Positions 1 through 7,485 of a stretch of 64,000 nt of DNA are shown here, in pieces; positions within the stretch are counted from its first letter, which is position 1; every line of letters begins with the position of its first letter. The stretch is from assembly GCF_014279815.1 (NCBI RefSeq), contig NZ_CP047941.1, positions 620,001 through 684,000 of the forward strand, written 5' to 3'. The notes beneath the pieces were generated by a model. It was not told where the DNA came from. It saw only the letters and a program-made list of their open reading frames with translations, and did not search any database. Position numbers and translations under genes: made by a program. Source of the DNA: Synechococcus sp. NOUM97013. Lineage in GTDB: Bacteria > Cyanobacteriota > Cyanobacteriia > PCC-6307 > Cyanobiaceae.

Positions 1-27
1 GCCGAGCAGCTGACGGGCGTCACTCAC
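1..27 (-). CDS. chlG: Chlorophyll synthase, first nine codons only
   Basis: A GTG-started frame runs leftward off the window edge and reads MSDARQLLG. From memory this matches the N-terminus of chlorophyll a synthase (the prenyltransferase ChlG) in marine picocyanobacteria. The gene order chlG, PetP-like, hisF, menG also fits those genomes. It lies 11 bp downstream of the PetP-like gene on the same strand. Only nine residues are visible, so the call rests on recognition plus neighbourhood and not on any domain. Confidence 0.5.
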
Positions 28-38
28 AGATACGAACC

Positions 39-302
39 TCAGGCTGCGACGATTTCGTCTTCGAAGAACCAGGAGCTGGATCCGTCGCTGAGCTCGACAA
101 TCACACCGATTCCTTTGCCATCCACCGTGCGGAACTCGGTAACGGTTCCAAATGCATCGGTCTTCAGCAGTTCAACCATGCCTTGGGGGATACGGTCGCG
201 AACCCGGGTCACCCGCACCTTGCTGCCCACTTCGATGGATTCGAGCTGTGGGGTCGGCAGAGGCTCCGATCCGGTGAACCGTTTGATCAGACTTCCCAGC
301 AT
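39..302 (-). CDS. petP: PetP-like (DUF2862) small cytochrome b6f-associated protein
   Basis: This 87-residue protein has a conserved core with [10 protein letters not shown], then [19 protein letters not shown], ending in SSWFFEDEI. These are hallmarks of the DUF2862 family, which includes the cyanobacterial cytochrome b6f subunit PetP. It carries an N-terminal extension of roughly 25 residues compared with the usual length of about 70. There is no membrane segment, consistent with a soluble SH3-like fold on the stromal face. It is divergent from hisF and probably co-transcribed with chlG. The family assignment is firm; the physical association with b6f is known only for other members. Confidence 0.75.
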   Translation of the reverse strand: MLGSLIKRFTGSEPLPTPQLESIEVGSKVRVTRVRDRIPQGMVELLKTDAFGTVTEFRTVDGKGIGVIVELSDGSSSWFFEDEIVAA

Positions 303-355
303 GGCCTGCGAGGCTTGGAGAGAGGCTGCACCTTAACAGCCATATCTCGAATGCC

Positions 356-1135
356 ATGGTCGCTCTCCGCCTGATTCCCTGCCTTGATGTCGCCGATGGA
401 CGGGTGGTGAAGGGCGTTAATTTCGTTGGCCTTCGCGATGCAGGAGATCCCGTTGAACTCGCTTGCCGCTACAGCCAGGCAGGCGCTGATGAATTGGTGT
501 TTCTTGATATCGCCGCCAGCCACGAAGGTCGGGCCACCCTGGTGGACCTGGTGCGACGCACATCGGAGCAGGTCACGATCCCCTTCACGGTCGGGGGTGG
601 CATCGGATCAGTCGAGGGCATCACCGAACTGCTCCGTGCCGGAGCCGACAAGGTCAGTCTGAATTCGTCAGCAGTGCGACGTCCTGAGCTGGTGCAGGAG
701 GGGGCGGATCGCTTCGGCTGCCAATGCATCGTCGTCGCCATCGATGCACGCCGCCGCGAGGTGGGCGGCTGGGATGTCTATGTCAAAGGGGGGCGTGAGA
801 ACACCGGCCTGGATGTGGTCGAGTGGGCGCGTCAGGTGGCTGATCTCGGGGCGGGCGAAATTCTGCTCACGTCCATGGATGGAGATGGAACCCAGGCTGG
901 GTACGACCTGACTCTCACGCGCGCGGTGTCCCAAGCCGTGCCTGTGCCTGTGATCGCCTCCGGTGGCGCTGGATGCCTGGATCACATTGCGCAGGCTCTC
1001 GACGGCGGCCCTGAAGGTGGTCAGGCCTCTGCGGCGCTGCTGGCATCCCTACTGCACGACGGCGTGCTCACCGTTGAAGAGATCAAATCGGATCTGCTGC
1101 GTCGGGGGCTGACCGTGCGACCGCTGGAAACCTGA
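356..1135 (+). CDS. hisF: Imidazole glycerol phosphate synthase cyclase subunit HisF
   Basis: The protein is 259 aa, normal for HisF, a TIM barrel that partners HisH in histidine and purine-intermediate synthesis. It converts PRFAR plus HisH-derived ammonia to imidazole glycerol phosphate and AICAR. Visible family blocks are [19 protein letters not shown] at the N-terminus (the catalytic Asp is in CLDV), [10 protein letters not shown], the second catalytic Asp region [15 protein letters not shown] and the phosphate-binding IASGGAG. The ATG start places the family motif at residue 3. It is transcribed divergently from the PetP-like gene and upstream of menG, an arrangement I recall from picocyanobacteria. 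Confidence 0.96.
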   Translation: MVALRLIPCLDVADGRVVKGVNFVGLRDAGDPVELACRYSQAGADELVFLDIAASHEGRATLVDLVRRTSEQVTIPFTVGGGIGSVEGITELLRAGADKVSLNSSAVRRPELVQEGADRFGCQCIVVAIDARRREVGGWDVYVKGGRENTGLDVVEWARQVADLGAGEILLTSMDGDGTQAGYDLTLTRAVSQAVPVPVIASGGAGCLDHIAQALDGGPEGGQASAALLASLLHDGVLTVEEIKSDLLRRGLTVRPLET

Positions 1136-1185
1136 ACAACCTTCTTAACGTGTAGTGCCCCACTCAGACTGACGTCGACCCAACG

Positions 1186-1443
1186 GTGCTCTTCGCGTCA
1201 ACCACCATCGAGGAAGTTGTGCTGCCTGCAGCACAGCCTCTGATCCCCGCCAGCTGGACGCTCCCTCTGGGTGTGTTGCTGGTGTTGGTGGTGATTGCCT
1301 TAGTGGCATGGGCGCTTCAGCTCATGCAGGCGGCCATGGATCAGCGCGAGTTTTCGCTGATGCTGGCGGGATGTTTGGTGTGTTCGGCGGCCGTGGGATT
1401 GGCCACGGTGATGGTGATGGCACTTAACGGTTTGATGTTGTGA
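1186..1443 (+). CDS. Small two-helix membrane protein, unknown function
   Basis: This 85-residue frame uses a GTG start and has two clear hydrophobic helices, at about residues 24-46 and 60-83, joined by a short charged loop (MDQREF). Its stop overlaps the GTG start of menG by four bases, so the two genes are probably translated in a coupled way. No family is recognised. The position before a quinone methyltransferase suggests a membrane-linked role, but that is only inference. Confidence 0.6.
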   Translation: MLFASTTIEEVVLPAAQPLIPASWTLPLGVLLVLVVIALVAWALQLMQAAMDQREFSLMLAGCLVCSAAVGLATVMVMALNGLML

Positions 1444-2141
1444 AACCCGGTGATGCGGAAGCTGTTGAACAGCTCTTCAATGACGCTGCGCCCACCTATG
1501 ACCGTCTCAATGACTGGTTGAGCTTTGGATTGCATCGCCAGTGGAAGCGTCAGATGCTGCTCCAGTTGTCTCCGCAACGCGGTGAGCGCTGGTTGGATCT
1601 CTGTTGCGGCACAGGAGATCTGGCCCTGGCGCTGGGCCGGCGTCTGCGGCCGGGCGGTGAAGTGATTGGGGTGGATGCAGCAGCAGCACCGCTGGTCGTT
1701 GCTGCCGATCGTTCCGCCCGGGAACCCTGGTTGCCGATTCTGTGGAGGCAGGGTGACGCCCTGGCCCTTGATCTGCCGGATGCCAGCGCTGACGGCGCTG
1801 TGATGGCCTATGGCTTGCGCAACCTGTCCGATCCTGCGGCCGGTCTCAGGGAATTGCGCCGCGTTCTGCGTGATGGTGGACGGGCCGGACTGCTGGATTT
1901 CAACCGGTTACCGGCGGGATCGACGGCTGCCGCGTTTCAGCGCACTTATCTGCGCCGCGTGGTGGTGCCGGTTGCAGCGCGTGCTGGCCTGGAAGAGCAC
2001 TACGCCTACTTAGAGGCCAGCCTCGCGCGCTTCCCCAACGGATCGGAACAGGAAGCCCTCGCGTTGCAGGCGGGCTTCCAGGAGGCCCGCCATCGGCCCG
2101 TCGCCGGTGGCCTGATGGGGCTGCTGATCGTGAAGGCTTGA
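1440..2141 (+). CDS. menG: Demethylphylloquinone/demethylmenaquinone methyltransferase (UbiE/MenG family)
   Basis: This 233-residue class I SAM-dependent methyltransferase starts at GTG. Family features include LFNDAAPTYDRLNDWLSFG near the N-terminus, the SAM-binding loop LDLCCGTGDLALAL and AYGLRNLSDP in the middle. In cyanobacteria this enzyme performs the final ring methylation of phylloquinone, the photosystem I cofactor, rather than ubiquinone methylation. Its start overlaps the preceding small membrane protein gene. Length and motifs are complete. Confidence 0.9.
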   Translation: MKPGDAEAVEQLFNDAAPTYDRLNDWLSFGLHRQWKRQMLLQLSPQRGERWLDLCCGTGDLALALGRRLRPGGEVIGVDAAAAPLVVAADRSAREPWLPILWRQGDALALDLPDASADGAVMAYGLRNLSDPAAGLRELRRVLRDGGRAGLLDFNRLPAGSTAAAFQRTYLRRVVVPVAARAGLEEHYAYLEASLARFPNGSEQEALALQAGFQEARHRPVAGGLMGLLIVKA

Positions 2142-2225
2142 GAGATTAATCGTTCAGGCGGTCCCGCTTGCGACAAGCGAGACCGGTGAACTAGAAAGAA
2201 ATGATTAAGAAACAGGGGGAGCCAC

Positions 2226-2573
2226 GTGGCCTTTCCGCTGCCGTCTCTGCTGCCTTCCATTGAGGATCTTCTCGAGGAAGTCCAGTGGCTCGACGGGATG
2301 ATCCTGGTGACTGACTCGCAGAAAGCCACGTTCGTGTCTTTCTCGCAGGTGGATCCGGTGTTGCGTCGCCTGCGATCCCGCCCCAGGGGCGCCGAGGTGG
2401 CTGAAAAGCTGTGCATGTCCTTGTTGGAAACCCATGGCAAGGGGGCCTGTAAGCCGGTGCTGGTGTTTCAGGGAGATGGCAGCTTCTGGCTGGGAACGAT
2501 GGGGCCGGGCCGCAGTCACCCCCACCGCCACCACGCCATCGCCCATTTGCACCGCTGCCTCTCCTTGAGCTGA
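2226..2573 (+). CDS. Conserved small protein of unknown function
   Basis: This 115-residue protein starts at GTG, preceded by a strong purine-rich site (GGGGGAG) about six bases upstream. The sequence is soluble, begins with a hydrophobic-acidic helix (PSLLPSIEDLLEEVQWLDG) and ends in a His-rich tail (HPHRHHAIAHLHR). Backbone-like GC content indicates a resident gene. No domain is recognised. It is the last backbone gene before the integrated element. Confidence 0.7.
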   Translation: MAFPLPSLLPSIEDLLEEVQWLDGMILVTDSQKATFVSFSQVDPVLRRLRSRPRGAEVAEKLCMSLLETHGKGACKPVLVFQGDGSFWLGTMGPGRSHPHRHHAIAHLHRCLSLS

Positions 2574-2623
2574 GGGGGGAGGGGCTGAACGAGAGAATGC
2601 TGGAGATTGGCTCCAGCGCTCGG

Positions 2624-2668
2624 ATGCATTTCCAGGACATCATCACCACTCTCAACCAGATTGTGTGA
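2624..2668 (+). pseudogene. glyQ: Truncated 5' remnant of glyQ at the left junction
   Basis: An ATG frame reads MHFQDIITTLNQIV and stops after 14 residues. The first twelve residues match the intact glyQ start at 13422 ([12 protein letters not shown]) at ten of twelve positions, with several synonymous base differences. It follows backbone sequence that would naturally carry the glyQ promoter. I read it as the host glyQ start, cut off by integration at the core shared by both copies. Confidence 0.85.
2630..2645 (+). repeat. Left attachment core (attL)
   Basis: Sixteen bases, TTCCAGGACATCATCA, are identical to 13428-13443 and lie in the same glyQ codons. The flanking bases remain glyQ-like but diverge on both sides. 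This is the longest exact match between the junctions, so strand exchange most likely happened within it. Confidence 0.75.
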
Positions 2669-2698
2669 GCGACTGGGTTCTGCGCTGCTAATACTACT

Positions 2699-2785
2699 GG
2701 GATCAACAAGGGATCAACGCTATGGTCCGTTGGTTGTTGAAACCATGTGGTGCTCTGGGCGCATACTTCCCGTGCTGTTGATCCC
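2699..2785. repeat. Left-end recombinase arm-type sites
   Basis: Two direct copies of GGGATCAAC occur back to back at 2699-2718, spaced 11 bp start to start. One inverted copy, GTTGATCCC, is at 2777-2785. The same arrangement occurs at the right end. Short direct repeats spaced near one helical turn beside a core site are typical of arm-binding sites of phage-type tyrosine recombinases. Binding is inferred. Confidence 0.7.
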
Positions 2786-3493
2786 TTCAAGGGGTTCGCT
2801 GCAGCAGTGCGGAGAAGTGTGTGCTCGCTAGGTGTCGTACCGACCTTCCTGCTGATTCCGAGTCCCGAGGCAAACGAGAAGTACACAAGAAACTTCCCGC
2901 CGTTCTTCTATCGCTGCGACAACGGTCAGACGCTGGTCTCCCGACTGGAGTACGAGAACCAGTTCGGTGATGGTGAGGTGCTCTCGGTCTATCCGTACCC
3001 AGTGGAAGAGCGTTCACAGGTCCTCTGGCGCTCTGCAGGGAGGCAGTACATCGCTGTAGATGGGCAGCAGCACGACTTCAAAGCGTGGTGGCGTGGCGAT
3101 AACGGTGATGGTGATGGTGATGGTGATGGTGATGGTGATGTTGGTGTTGGTGTCTGGGCAATACCTGATCCAGCAGCGTTGAGGGACTACGCCAAGCGGT
3201 TCAACACGGCAGGGAAGTACCGCTACATCTGCGGCGAACACACCGTCCTCTTTCGGATCACTGCCTTCCTGGACGGTGGATTACGCCATGGCGTGATGGA
3301 AGTGGATGACCAGGAGGTGGTGGGTCTCTCTCACTCCCGAGGTAATTCAGGGAACTTCAACGGCAAGGCGAGCAGTGAACCAGGAATCTCCTTCGCCTGG
3401 GGCATTCACACAGGTGACGACAACAAACCCGTGATCAGGTGGTTCCTGTCCATTGACGACCAGACCTTCACCTGCAACCGAGGTGGGTACTGA
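2747..3493 (+). CDS. Hypothetical element protein with Gly-Asp repeat
   Basis: The open frame is up to 248 aa from a GTG, but the start is uncertain because the first part overlaps the inverted arm site at 2777. The genuine start may be further in, near the hydrophobic stretch GVVPTFLLIPSP, which could be a weak signal sequence. The body contains FYRCDNGQTLVSRLEYE and later YRYICGEHTVLFRITAFLDGG, with a (Gly-Asp) run between. Its TGA overlaps the ATG of the recombinase by one base, so the two are probably coupled. No family is recognised. Confidence 0.5.
   Translation: MVLWAHTSRAVDPFKGFAAAVRRSVCSLGVVPTFLLIPSPEANEKYTRNFPPFFYRCDNGQTLVSRLEYENQFGDGEVLSVYPYPVEERSQVLWRSAGRQYIAVDGQQHDFKAWWRGDNGDGDGDGDGDGDVGVGVWAIPDPAALRDYAKRFNTAGKYRYICGEHTVLFRITAFLDGGLRHGVMEVDDQEVVGLSHSRGNSGNFNGKASSEPGISFAWGIHTGDDNKPVIRWFLSIDDQTFTCNRGGY
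3104..3139 (+). repeat. Six tandem GGTGAT units coding for Gly-Asp
   Basis: Six perfect hexamer units lie inside the hypothetical gene at 2747-3493 and are followed by degenerate GTTGGT units. Each unit adds Gly-Asp, so slippage would change length without breaking the frame. Gly-Asp runs can act as flexible or calcium-binding linkers; which applies here is unknown. Confidence 0.9.
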
Positions 3494-4866
3494 TGAGCGG
3501 TGCCCTGCTGGAAAAGATTCCTCTGCTCGGTGGCGAGTTTGAGATCTGCCGCTTCGCCAACAAACCTCGGTTCTGGTGGTTTCGGCAGTACATCCCTGCT
3601 GGTCCGAACAACAAGCGGACCTACATCAAGCGATCCCTGAAGACCGAAGACAGGGCACAGGCAGAGCGTCGTGCCTATGAGGAGTGGCGCAAACTCAAGA
3701 CCATTGAGGAGGACGGCGGCAGCATCACCGCCAAGAGCGTCCAGGACCTGATGGACGACTGGATAGAGAAGTCGTACCAGCGTGTGATTACTGGCGAAAT
3801 CCAGGAAGGCACATGGCGTAGTAAGCGAGCATTTTTTGCCAACGCTCTTCCTAACTATTTCAAGAGTCGTGGTGTGAAAATGGTCACTGATCTTCAGGCA
3901 GATACTTTTGATGATTTCCGTTTCTGGCGTACTACGGAAGGTTGGAAATACTACAAAGGTTCTAATCCGAATCAGCGCAAACCGCCAACTGATGGAACGA
4001 TAAACTCTGAAATTGGTTTGATCAACGAATGGTATAACAACTATCTGGTTCCCAAAGGATATGTGCGTCGTAAACCTCCAATTAAAATGAAGCAGTTGGA
4101 TCTAGATGATCTATCTGCTAACCCTCCAATTCCTGTGAAGCAGTGGGAAATGATATGGCGCTACTTGAAGAGTTGGTCCGAGTCAAAGGTAGGTGTGAAC
4201 AGGGTAGAGGTCACTTATTGGAAGCAGTGTTTTAGGCATTATCTGCTGGTTGCTTACAACCTGGGTAATCGTCCATCCGAGATGATTGGGCGCTTTAACA
4301 ACAAGAAGGATGTCTTGGAGCGTGGGGTCCCTTGGGACGATGTTGAGATCATTCCACAAACCAGATGGTCCGAGAGTCAGAAACGAGAGGTGGAAGATAA
4401 ACCGATCTCATTGGTTCATATTCGCAAGACGAAGACCAAGGTCCCTCGTGAGGTTCCCTGTCGGGCAGCAGAGTATCTGGAGCGATGGCGTGATTTTGTT
4501 GTTGAGTGGCGTAAGGAAAATGGGTATCCACCTCTCAAGAGCGGTGATCTGATCTTCGCCAACCCCAAAACAAATAAACCTTATTCGTACACCATGTACT
4601 CAAAAGCATGGTCCCAACTCAAGGCAAAAATTGGAGATAAGTTTCAGGATCAGTACACTCTTTACTCCACACGCAGCAGTTTCGTCACCAACTTGCTAGA
4701 GGAAGGTGTATCTGCTGATGATGTTTGTAAGTTGACTGGGCATAGTTATTCCGTCATGAGGCGTCACTATGACCGTATGAAAATGCGTAACCGTATCCCA
4801 GAAGTTACCAAGCGTCAGTACGGCAAGAAGGATCAGAACCCCTACGGCAGCAGGAAACTCATATAA
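3493..4866 (+). CDS. int: Tyrosine recombinase (integrase) of the glyQ-inserted element
   Basis: This 457-residue protein has an N-terminal arm/core-binding part (about 1-220) and a C-terminal catalytic domain. Catalytic landmarks are the first Arg in NLGNRPSEM (about residue 260), Lys in RKTKTKVPRE, the box II Arg in YSTRSSFVTNLL (about 394, with Tyr where His is usual), His in LTGHSYSVMRR and the nucleophile Tyr in RRHYDRM (about 426). The size matches full-length phage-type integrases. Its start overlaps the preceding gene by one base. Position next to the left junction and arm sites makes it the likely integrase of this element. Base composition drifts from GC-rich at the start to AT-richer in the middle, a sign of mixed ancestry. 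Confidence 0.93.
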   Translation: MSGALLEKIPLLGGEFEICRFANKPRFWWFRQYIPAGPNNKRTYIKRSLKTEDRAQAERRAYEEWRKLKTIEEDGGSITAKSVQDLMDDWIEKSYQRVITGEIQEGTWRSKRAFFANALPNYFKSRGVKMVTDLQADTFDDFRFWRTTEGWKYYKGSNPNQRKPPTDGTINSEIGLINEWYNNYLVPKGYVRRKPPIKMKQLDLDDLSANPPIPVKQWEMIWRYLKSWSESKVGVNRVEVTYWKQCFRHYLLVAYNLGNRPSEMIGRFNNKKDVLERGVPWDDVEIIPQTRWSESQKREVEDKPISLVHIRKTKTKVPREVPCRAAEYLERWRDFVVEWRKENGYPPLKSGDLIFANPKTNKPYSYTMYSKAWSQLKAKIGDKFQDQYTLYSTRSSFVTNLLEEGVSADDVCKLTGHSYSVMRRHYDRMKMRNRIPEVTKRQYGKKDQNPYGSRKLI

Positions 4867-4968
4867 GTTTCTGTTTACTCTGCTCGTTGCTTGGTAACAG
4901 TTGTAGGGTCAAGTTTTTCTAGGGATCCAGTCACGACATACGGCTGACGATGCTTTTTGGTTGACACA

Positions 4969-5052
4969 ATGCCCTGGTGCAGGCGGCGGATCGTCAGTAA
5001 GGACGCACAGCAGTGTCGCGTAGTGCTCGTGCTGTCCTCAGCAGAAGCAATG
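4969..5052 (-). repeat. Diverged repeat, copy A, left of the sugar-modification cargo
   Basis: About 84 bp aligns with 7130-7211, at roughly two thirds identity by eye. It starts with ATGCCCTGG and shares GCGG.GATCGT and GTGCT.GT. On the minus strand copy B encodes a small zinc-ribbon-like peptide, while this copy has a stop codon in the matching frame (CFC-stop-GQHEHYATLLCVL), so it looks decayed. The rest of 4867-5101 shows no gene. The two copies bracket the deacetylase/formyltransferase pair. Confidence 0.6.
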
Positions 5053-5101
5053 AGTATCGCTTCATAAAATCAACCCCTTACAAATGCAAAATCATAGTGA
5101 A

Positions 5102-5902
5102 TTAGTCATAAAAAGCATTCTTGAAACTCTTTTTTCTTCTATTGGCATCAAGAACTTCAGCAACCATTTCTATAGTGTCAGACCTGTCTAAAAAATGTTT
5201 AGCAACTTCATCGTTAAAGTCTTTATTCTTGGTATAACTAATCTCCAAAGAACTATCCTGTTTTTCTGAGGTAATTTTCTTAATAGAACCATCTGAAATT
5301 CGTTGAACAAGAGAGCGATGCGCTGCACGGACAGATTTCATTGTGAAATCAAATGTGTTTTGGCAATCATTCACTGTAGGCAACGCGTGGTATAAGATGT
5401 CACCCGAATCTAATCCCTTAGAAAGTTTGTGAATGGTAGAACCTACAAGGTGAAAATTATTATCTTGAGATGCCCAAAAATTGCATGAAGAACCTCTGTA
5501 GTAAGGACTTACTCCCATATGGATGTTTATAGCGCCTTTTCTCACTAACTCATCAATTAACCAACCCTTAATGAAACTTGACCCAAATACTACATAGTAG
5601 TCAGACGAAAGAGCGGGTTCAAGTATTTCCCTAGAGACTCTGTTGAGGTCTCCTGACTTAAGAGAGATGCTTCTGTTGTTAGAGGGCGAAAAACTGTTAT
5701 GGCCGAAAAACTTTTTCTCTGACAATTGCACATTTTTAAAATAGTCTTGCATCACCTCAGACTTTGCGAAAAAATCTTTAGTCTGCCCAGGAAAAATAGT
5801 ATTGCATTCAAGCACTGAGTAGCACTCGTCGCATATTTCGGACAACTGCGAGATAAGATGTAAATGCCTTGCCTGATTGCTGGTAAATATAGTAATTTTC
5901 AT
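5102..5902 (-). CDS. Formyltransferase-family protein (Fmt-like catalytic fold)
   Basis: The protein is 266 aa. The formyltransferase signature is present: AINIHMGVSPYYRGSS supplies the Asn and His of the catalytic N-x-H motif, and GLDSGDILYH supplies the catalytic Asp. It is shorter than methionyl-tRNA formyltransferase (about 310 aa) and lacks a recognisable tRNA-binding C-terminal domain, which fits the sugar N-formyltransferases of surface polysaccharide pathways. Its start overlaps the stop of the upstream deacetylase gene by four bases, so the two form an operon. The strong AT bias differs from the backbone. Substrate is unknown; 10-formyl-tetrahydrofolate would be the expected donor. 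Confidence 0.8.
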   Translation of the reverse strand: MKITIFTSNQARHLHLISQLSEICDECYSVLECNTIFPGQTKDFFAKSEVMQDYFKNVQLSEKKFFGHNSFSPSNNRSISLKSGDLNRVSREILEPALSSDYYVVFGSSFIKGWLIDELVRKGAINIHMGVSPYYRGSSCNFWASQDNNFHLVGSTIHKLSKGLDSGDILYHALPTVNDCQNTFDFTMKSVRAAHRSLVQRISDGSIKKITSEKQDSSLEISYTKNKDFNDEVAKHFLDRSDTIEMVAEVLDANRRKKSFKNAFYD

Positions 5903-6852
5903 CGCGTGTAAATACCTGTTTTTTTAATTTGCTTCATAACATTAGCATGATCTTCTCTTGGAATTTCTAAATTGCTCATCGCTACTGAAGGGGTCATGCT
6001 TGATCTAAATCCAATTGAGATGCCCAAACTTCTAAGGATTGAAATTGTGGAATTGTTGTAATTTCCGCAAGGATGTGACATGCATTGTGGGTTTATCGCC
6101 AAGGTCTTCTTGAGAAACTCTAGGTTCTCTTCGTATTCGCGTCTTTGTGTTTTTTCGTCTAATAAATGGATCTGGGTAGGGTGAGTATGTGAGTGCAATC
6201 CAATGACATGACCATCACAGTAGAGGGAAGCAATGTCTTGCTTGTCCATGAATAAAATTGAACGCCTATCATCTTTGCAGTAACCTAGGTTTAGCATCAT
6301 TGACTCTAGCAGTGAATTGTATCGTTCTTCTCCTAAGATCTTGTCTCTGACAAATCTAAATCGTCTATCATTCTCGGTGTAAAATGGAAAGGACTCTAGG
6401 TAGTCCTTGGGGTAGGTCTCGGCATATTCTTTTCCGCAATCTGGATATTTGGAAGTGAGTTCGTCAAAAAATGATCTGTAAAAAGAGTCTAAATCTTCAA
6501 AGTAAGTATTTCTGAAGTCTCTGTAATACTCAAGTGGGTCAGGGTTGTTCCCAAATACACTGCTGTAAACAAAGAAAAATGCATTGATATCGTATTTTTT
6601 GAGTATTGGAGCGGCAATATCGTATTGACACTTTAATGCGTCATCAAAAGTTAGCGTTAAATCGTTTTGTTGAAGTGTGCCGTCGCTTGCCTTTTGAATG
6701 TATTCTGGAGCATCGAGTATATTGAAATTCCTTTTGACTTTGTTTATCAATATTTCTAGGTCATCTGAGGATATTGAACCTTGTCCTTTTTGGTGGTTCT
6801 CTTTGTCGTGAAAATGATGAAACATTAAACCGTGAGACATTGCGATCCTCAA
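5899..6852 (-). CDS. Polysaccharide deacetylase (NodB-homology) family protein
   Basis: This 317-residue protein has the NodB motifs in order: LTLTFDDALKCQYD (metal-binding Asp pair), GLHSHTHPTQ (the two His ligands) and SHPCGNYNNS (the motif usually read R-x-P-y). Long AT-rich inserts lie between the first and second motifs. It probably removes an N-acetyl group from a sugar or peptide-linked precursor, and the coupled formyltransferase could then reformylate the freed amine. No signal peptide is seen, so it likely acts on a cytoplasmic precursor. The promoter is expected in the AT-rich region above 6853. Confidence 0.85.
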   Translation of the reverse strand: MRIAMSHGLMFHHFHDKENHQKGQGSISSDDLEILINKVKRNFNILDAPEYIQKASDGTLQQNDLTLTFDDALKCQYDIAAPILKKYDINAFFFVYSSVFGNNPDPLEYYRDFRNTYFEDLDSFYRSFFDELTSKYPDCGKEYAETYPKDYLESFPFYTENDRRFRFVRDKILGEERYNSLLESMMLNLGYCKDDRRSILFMDKQDIASLYCDGHVIGLHSHTHPTQIHLLDEKTQRREYEENLEFLKKTLAINPQCMSHPCGNYNNSTISILRSLGISIGFRSSMTPSVAMSNLEIPREDHANVMKQIKKTGIYTR

Positions 6853-6968
6853 TATTATTTTTAACTTATTTGTTTTTAGGCGTTTGTCCAGTGAGGCGAG
6901 GGTATTTTAACAAAATGAAAGAGCTTGCTGTTGGAAGGTTTCCCTTGTCTTGTTCGCTTAAATAGTCA

Positions 6969-7076
6969 ATGCGCTTTCCTGATGTTCTTTTTGAGTCTAT
7001 TGGTTATAAGTGGGTTGATGAAAATTTATCCCCGCTAATGTCAGTATGCCGACTCCGCTCAATGTTTAGAAACTGA
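6969..7076 (+). pseudogene. Possible gene fragment, unidentified
   Basis: A 35-codon frame starts at ATG and contains FPDVLFESIGYKWVDENLS, which has protein-like composition, then stops. No family can be named. It lies in the region 6853-7085 between the cargo operon and repeat copy B, which otherwise shows only AT-rich spacer. It may be a remnant of a gene displaced when the cargo entered. Confidence 0.2.
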
Positions 7077-7084
7077 GGGTGTGC

Positions 7085-7282
7085 TCAATCTTGAATATAA
7101 GAAAACGCTTTATTTATCTTATTTGGAATGATGCCCTGGAACAAGCGGCAGATCGTTAAGGGAACACATAGTAGCGTCGGATGGTGCTTGTAGTGCCCGC
7201 AGTAGGGGCAAGCGTTAGCGCCTTCACCTGCTAGGGATAGATGCCCGTAAGGCAGGTAACCCCGTTCCTCTGGATCGGTCAT
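7085..7282 (-). CDS. Small zinc-ribbon-like peptide overlapping repeat copy B
   Basis: The 65-codon frame contains ANACPYCGHYKHHPTLLCV followed by PLTICRLFQG. The cysteine/histidine pattern resembles a small zinc-binding module. The part at 7130-7211 matches repeat copy A (4969-5052), where the frame is broken. The C-terminal 15 residues come from AT-rich spacer and may be chance. It could be a genuine short protein, a fragment of a larger one, or a repeat that happens to be open. Confidence 0.35.
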   Translation of the reverse strand: MTDPEERGYLPYGHLSLAGEGANACPYCGHYKHHPTLLCVPLTICRLFQGIIPNKINKAFSYIQD

Positions 7283-7458
7283 CGGGCAGCAGCGTCAAAC
7301 TCCAGGACAGTTCAGATGTGCCACAGACATCAATGCTCAAGAGATGTCGTGCATCTGTCTCATTTCTCGTCTCAACGAATCGGTCAAAACCAAATGCCTG
7401 TCTGGGACTGGATTCCTTGGTTGATCTTTCAGGGATAGTGCAACCAATCGCAGAGAAG

Positions 7459-7479
7459 ACGACTCTCTCCGTGCAGAGA
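7459..7479. promoter_or_regulatory. Element regulatory repeat ahead of second recombinase
   Basis: These 21 bp match 11023-11043 with one mismatch (ACGACT.TCTCCGTGCAGAGA). The sequence is a partial palindrome, TCTC and GAGA around CGTGCA, and lies 6 bp before the ATG at 7486. A further half-site, AGAGATGTCGT, is at 7340-7350. A shared operator or promoter element is the likely reading. Confidence 0.5.
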
Positions 7480-7485
7480 CGCAGT

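Noticed and set aside
3104-3139. Possible CRISPR or minisatellite array
   Set aside because: Units are six bases without spacers and lie inside a coding frame, so it is a simple coding repeat.
7130-7211. Integron attC site reading of repeat copy B
   Set aside because: No pair of matching core sites (GTTRRRY and its inverse) was found at the ends, and the conserved feature is a minus-strand cysteine-rich frame.
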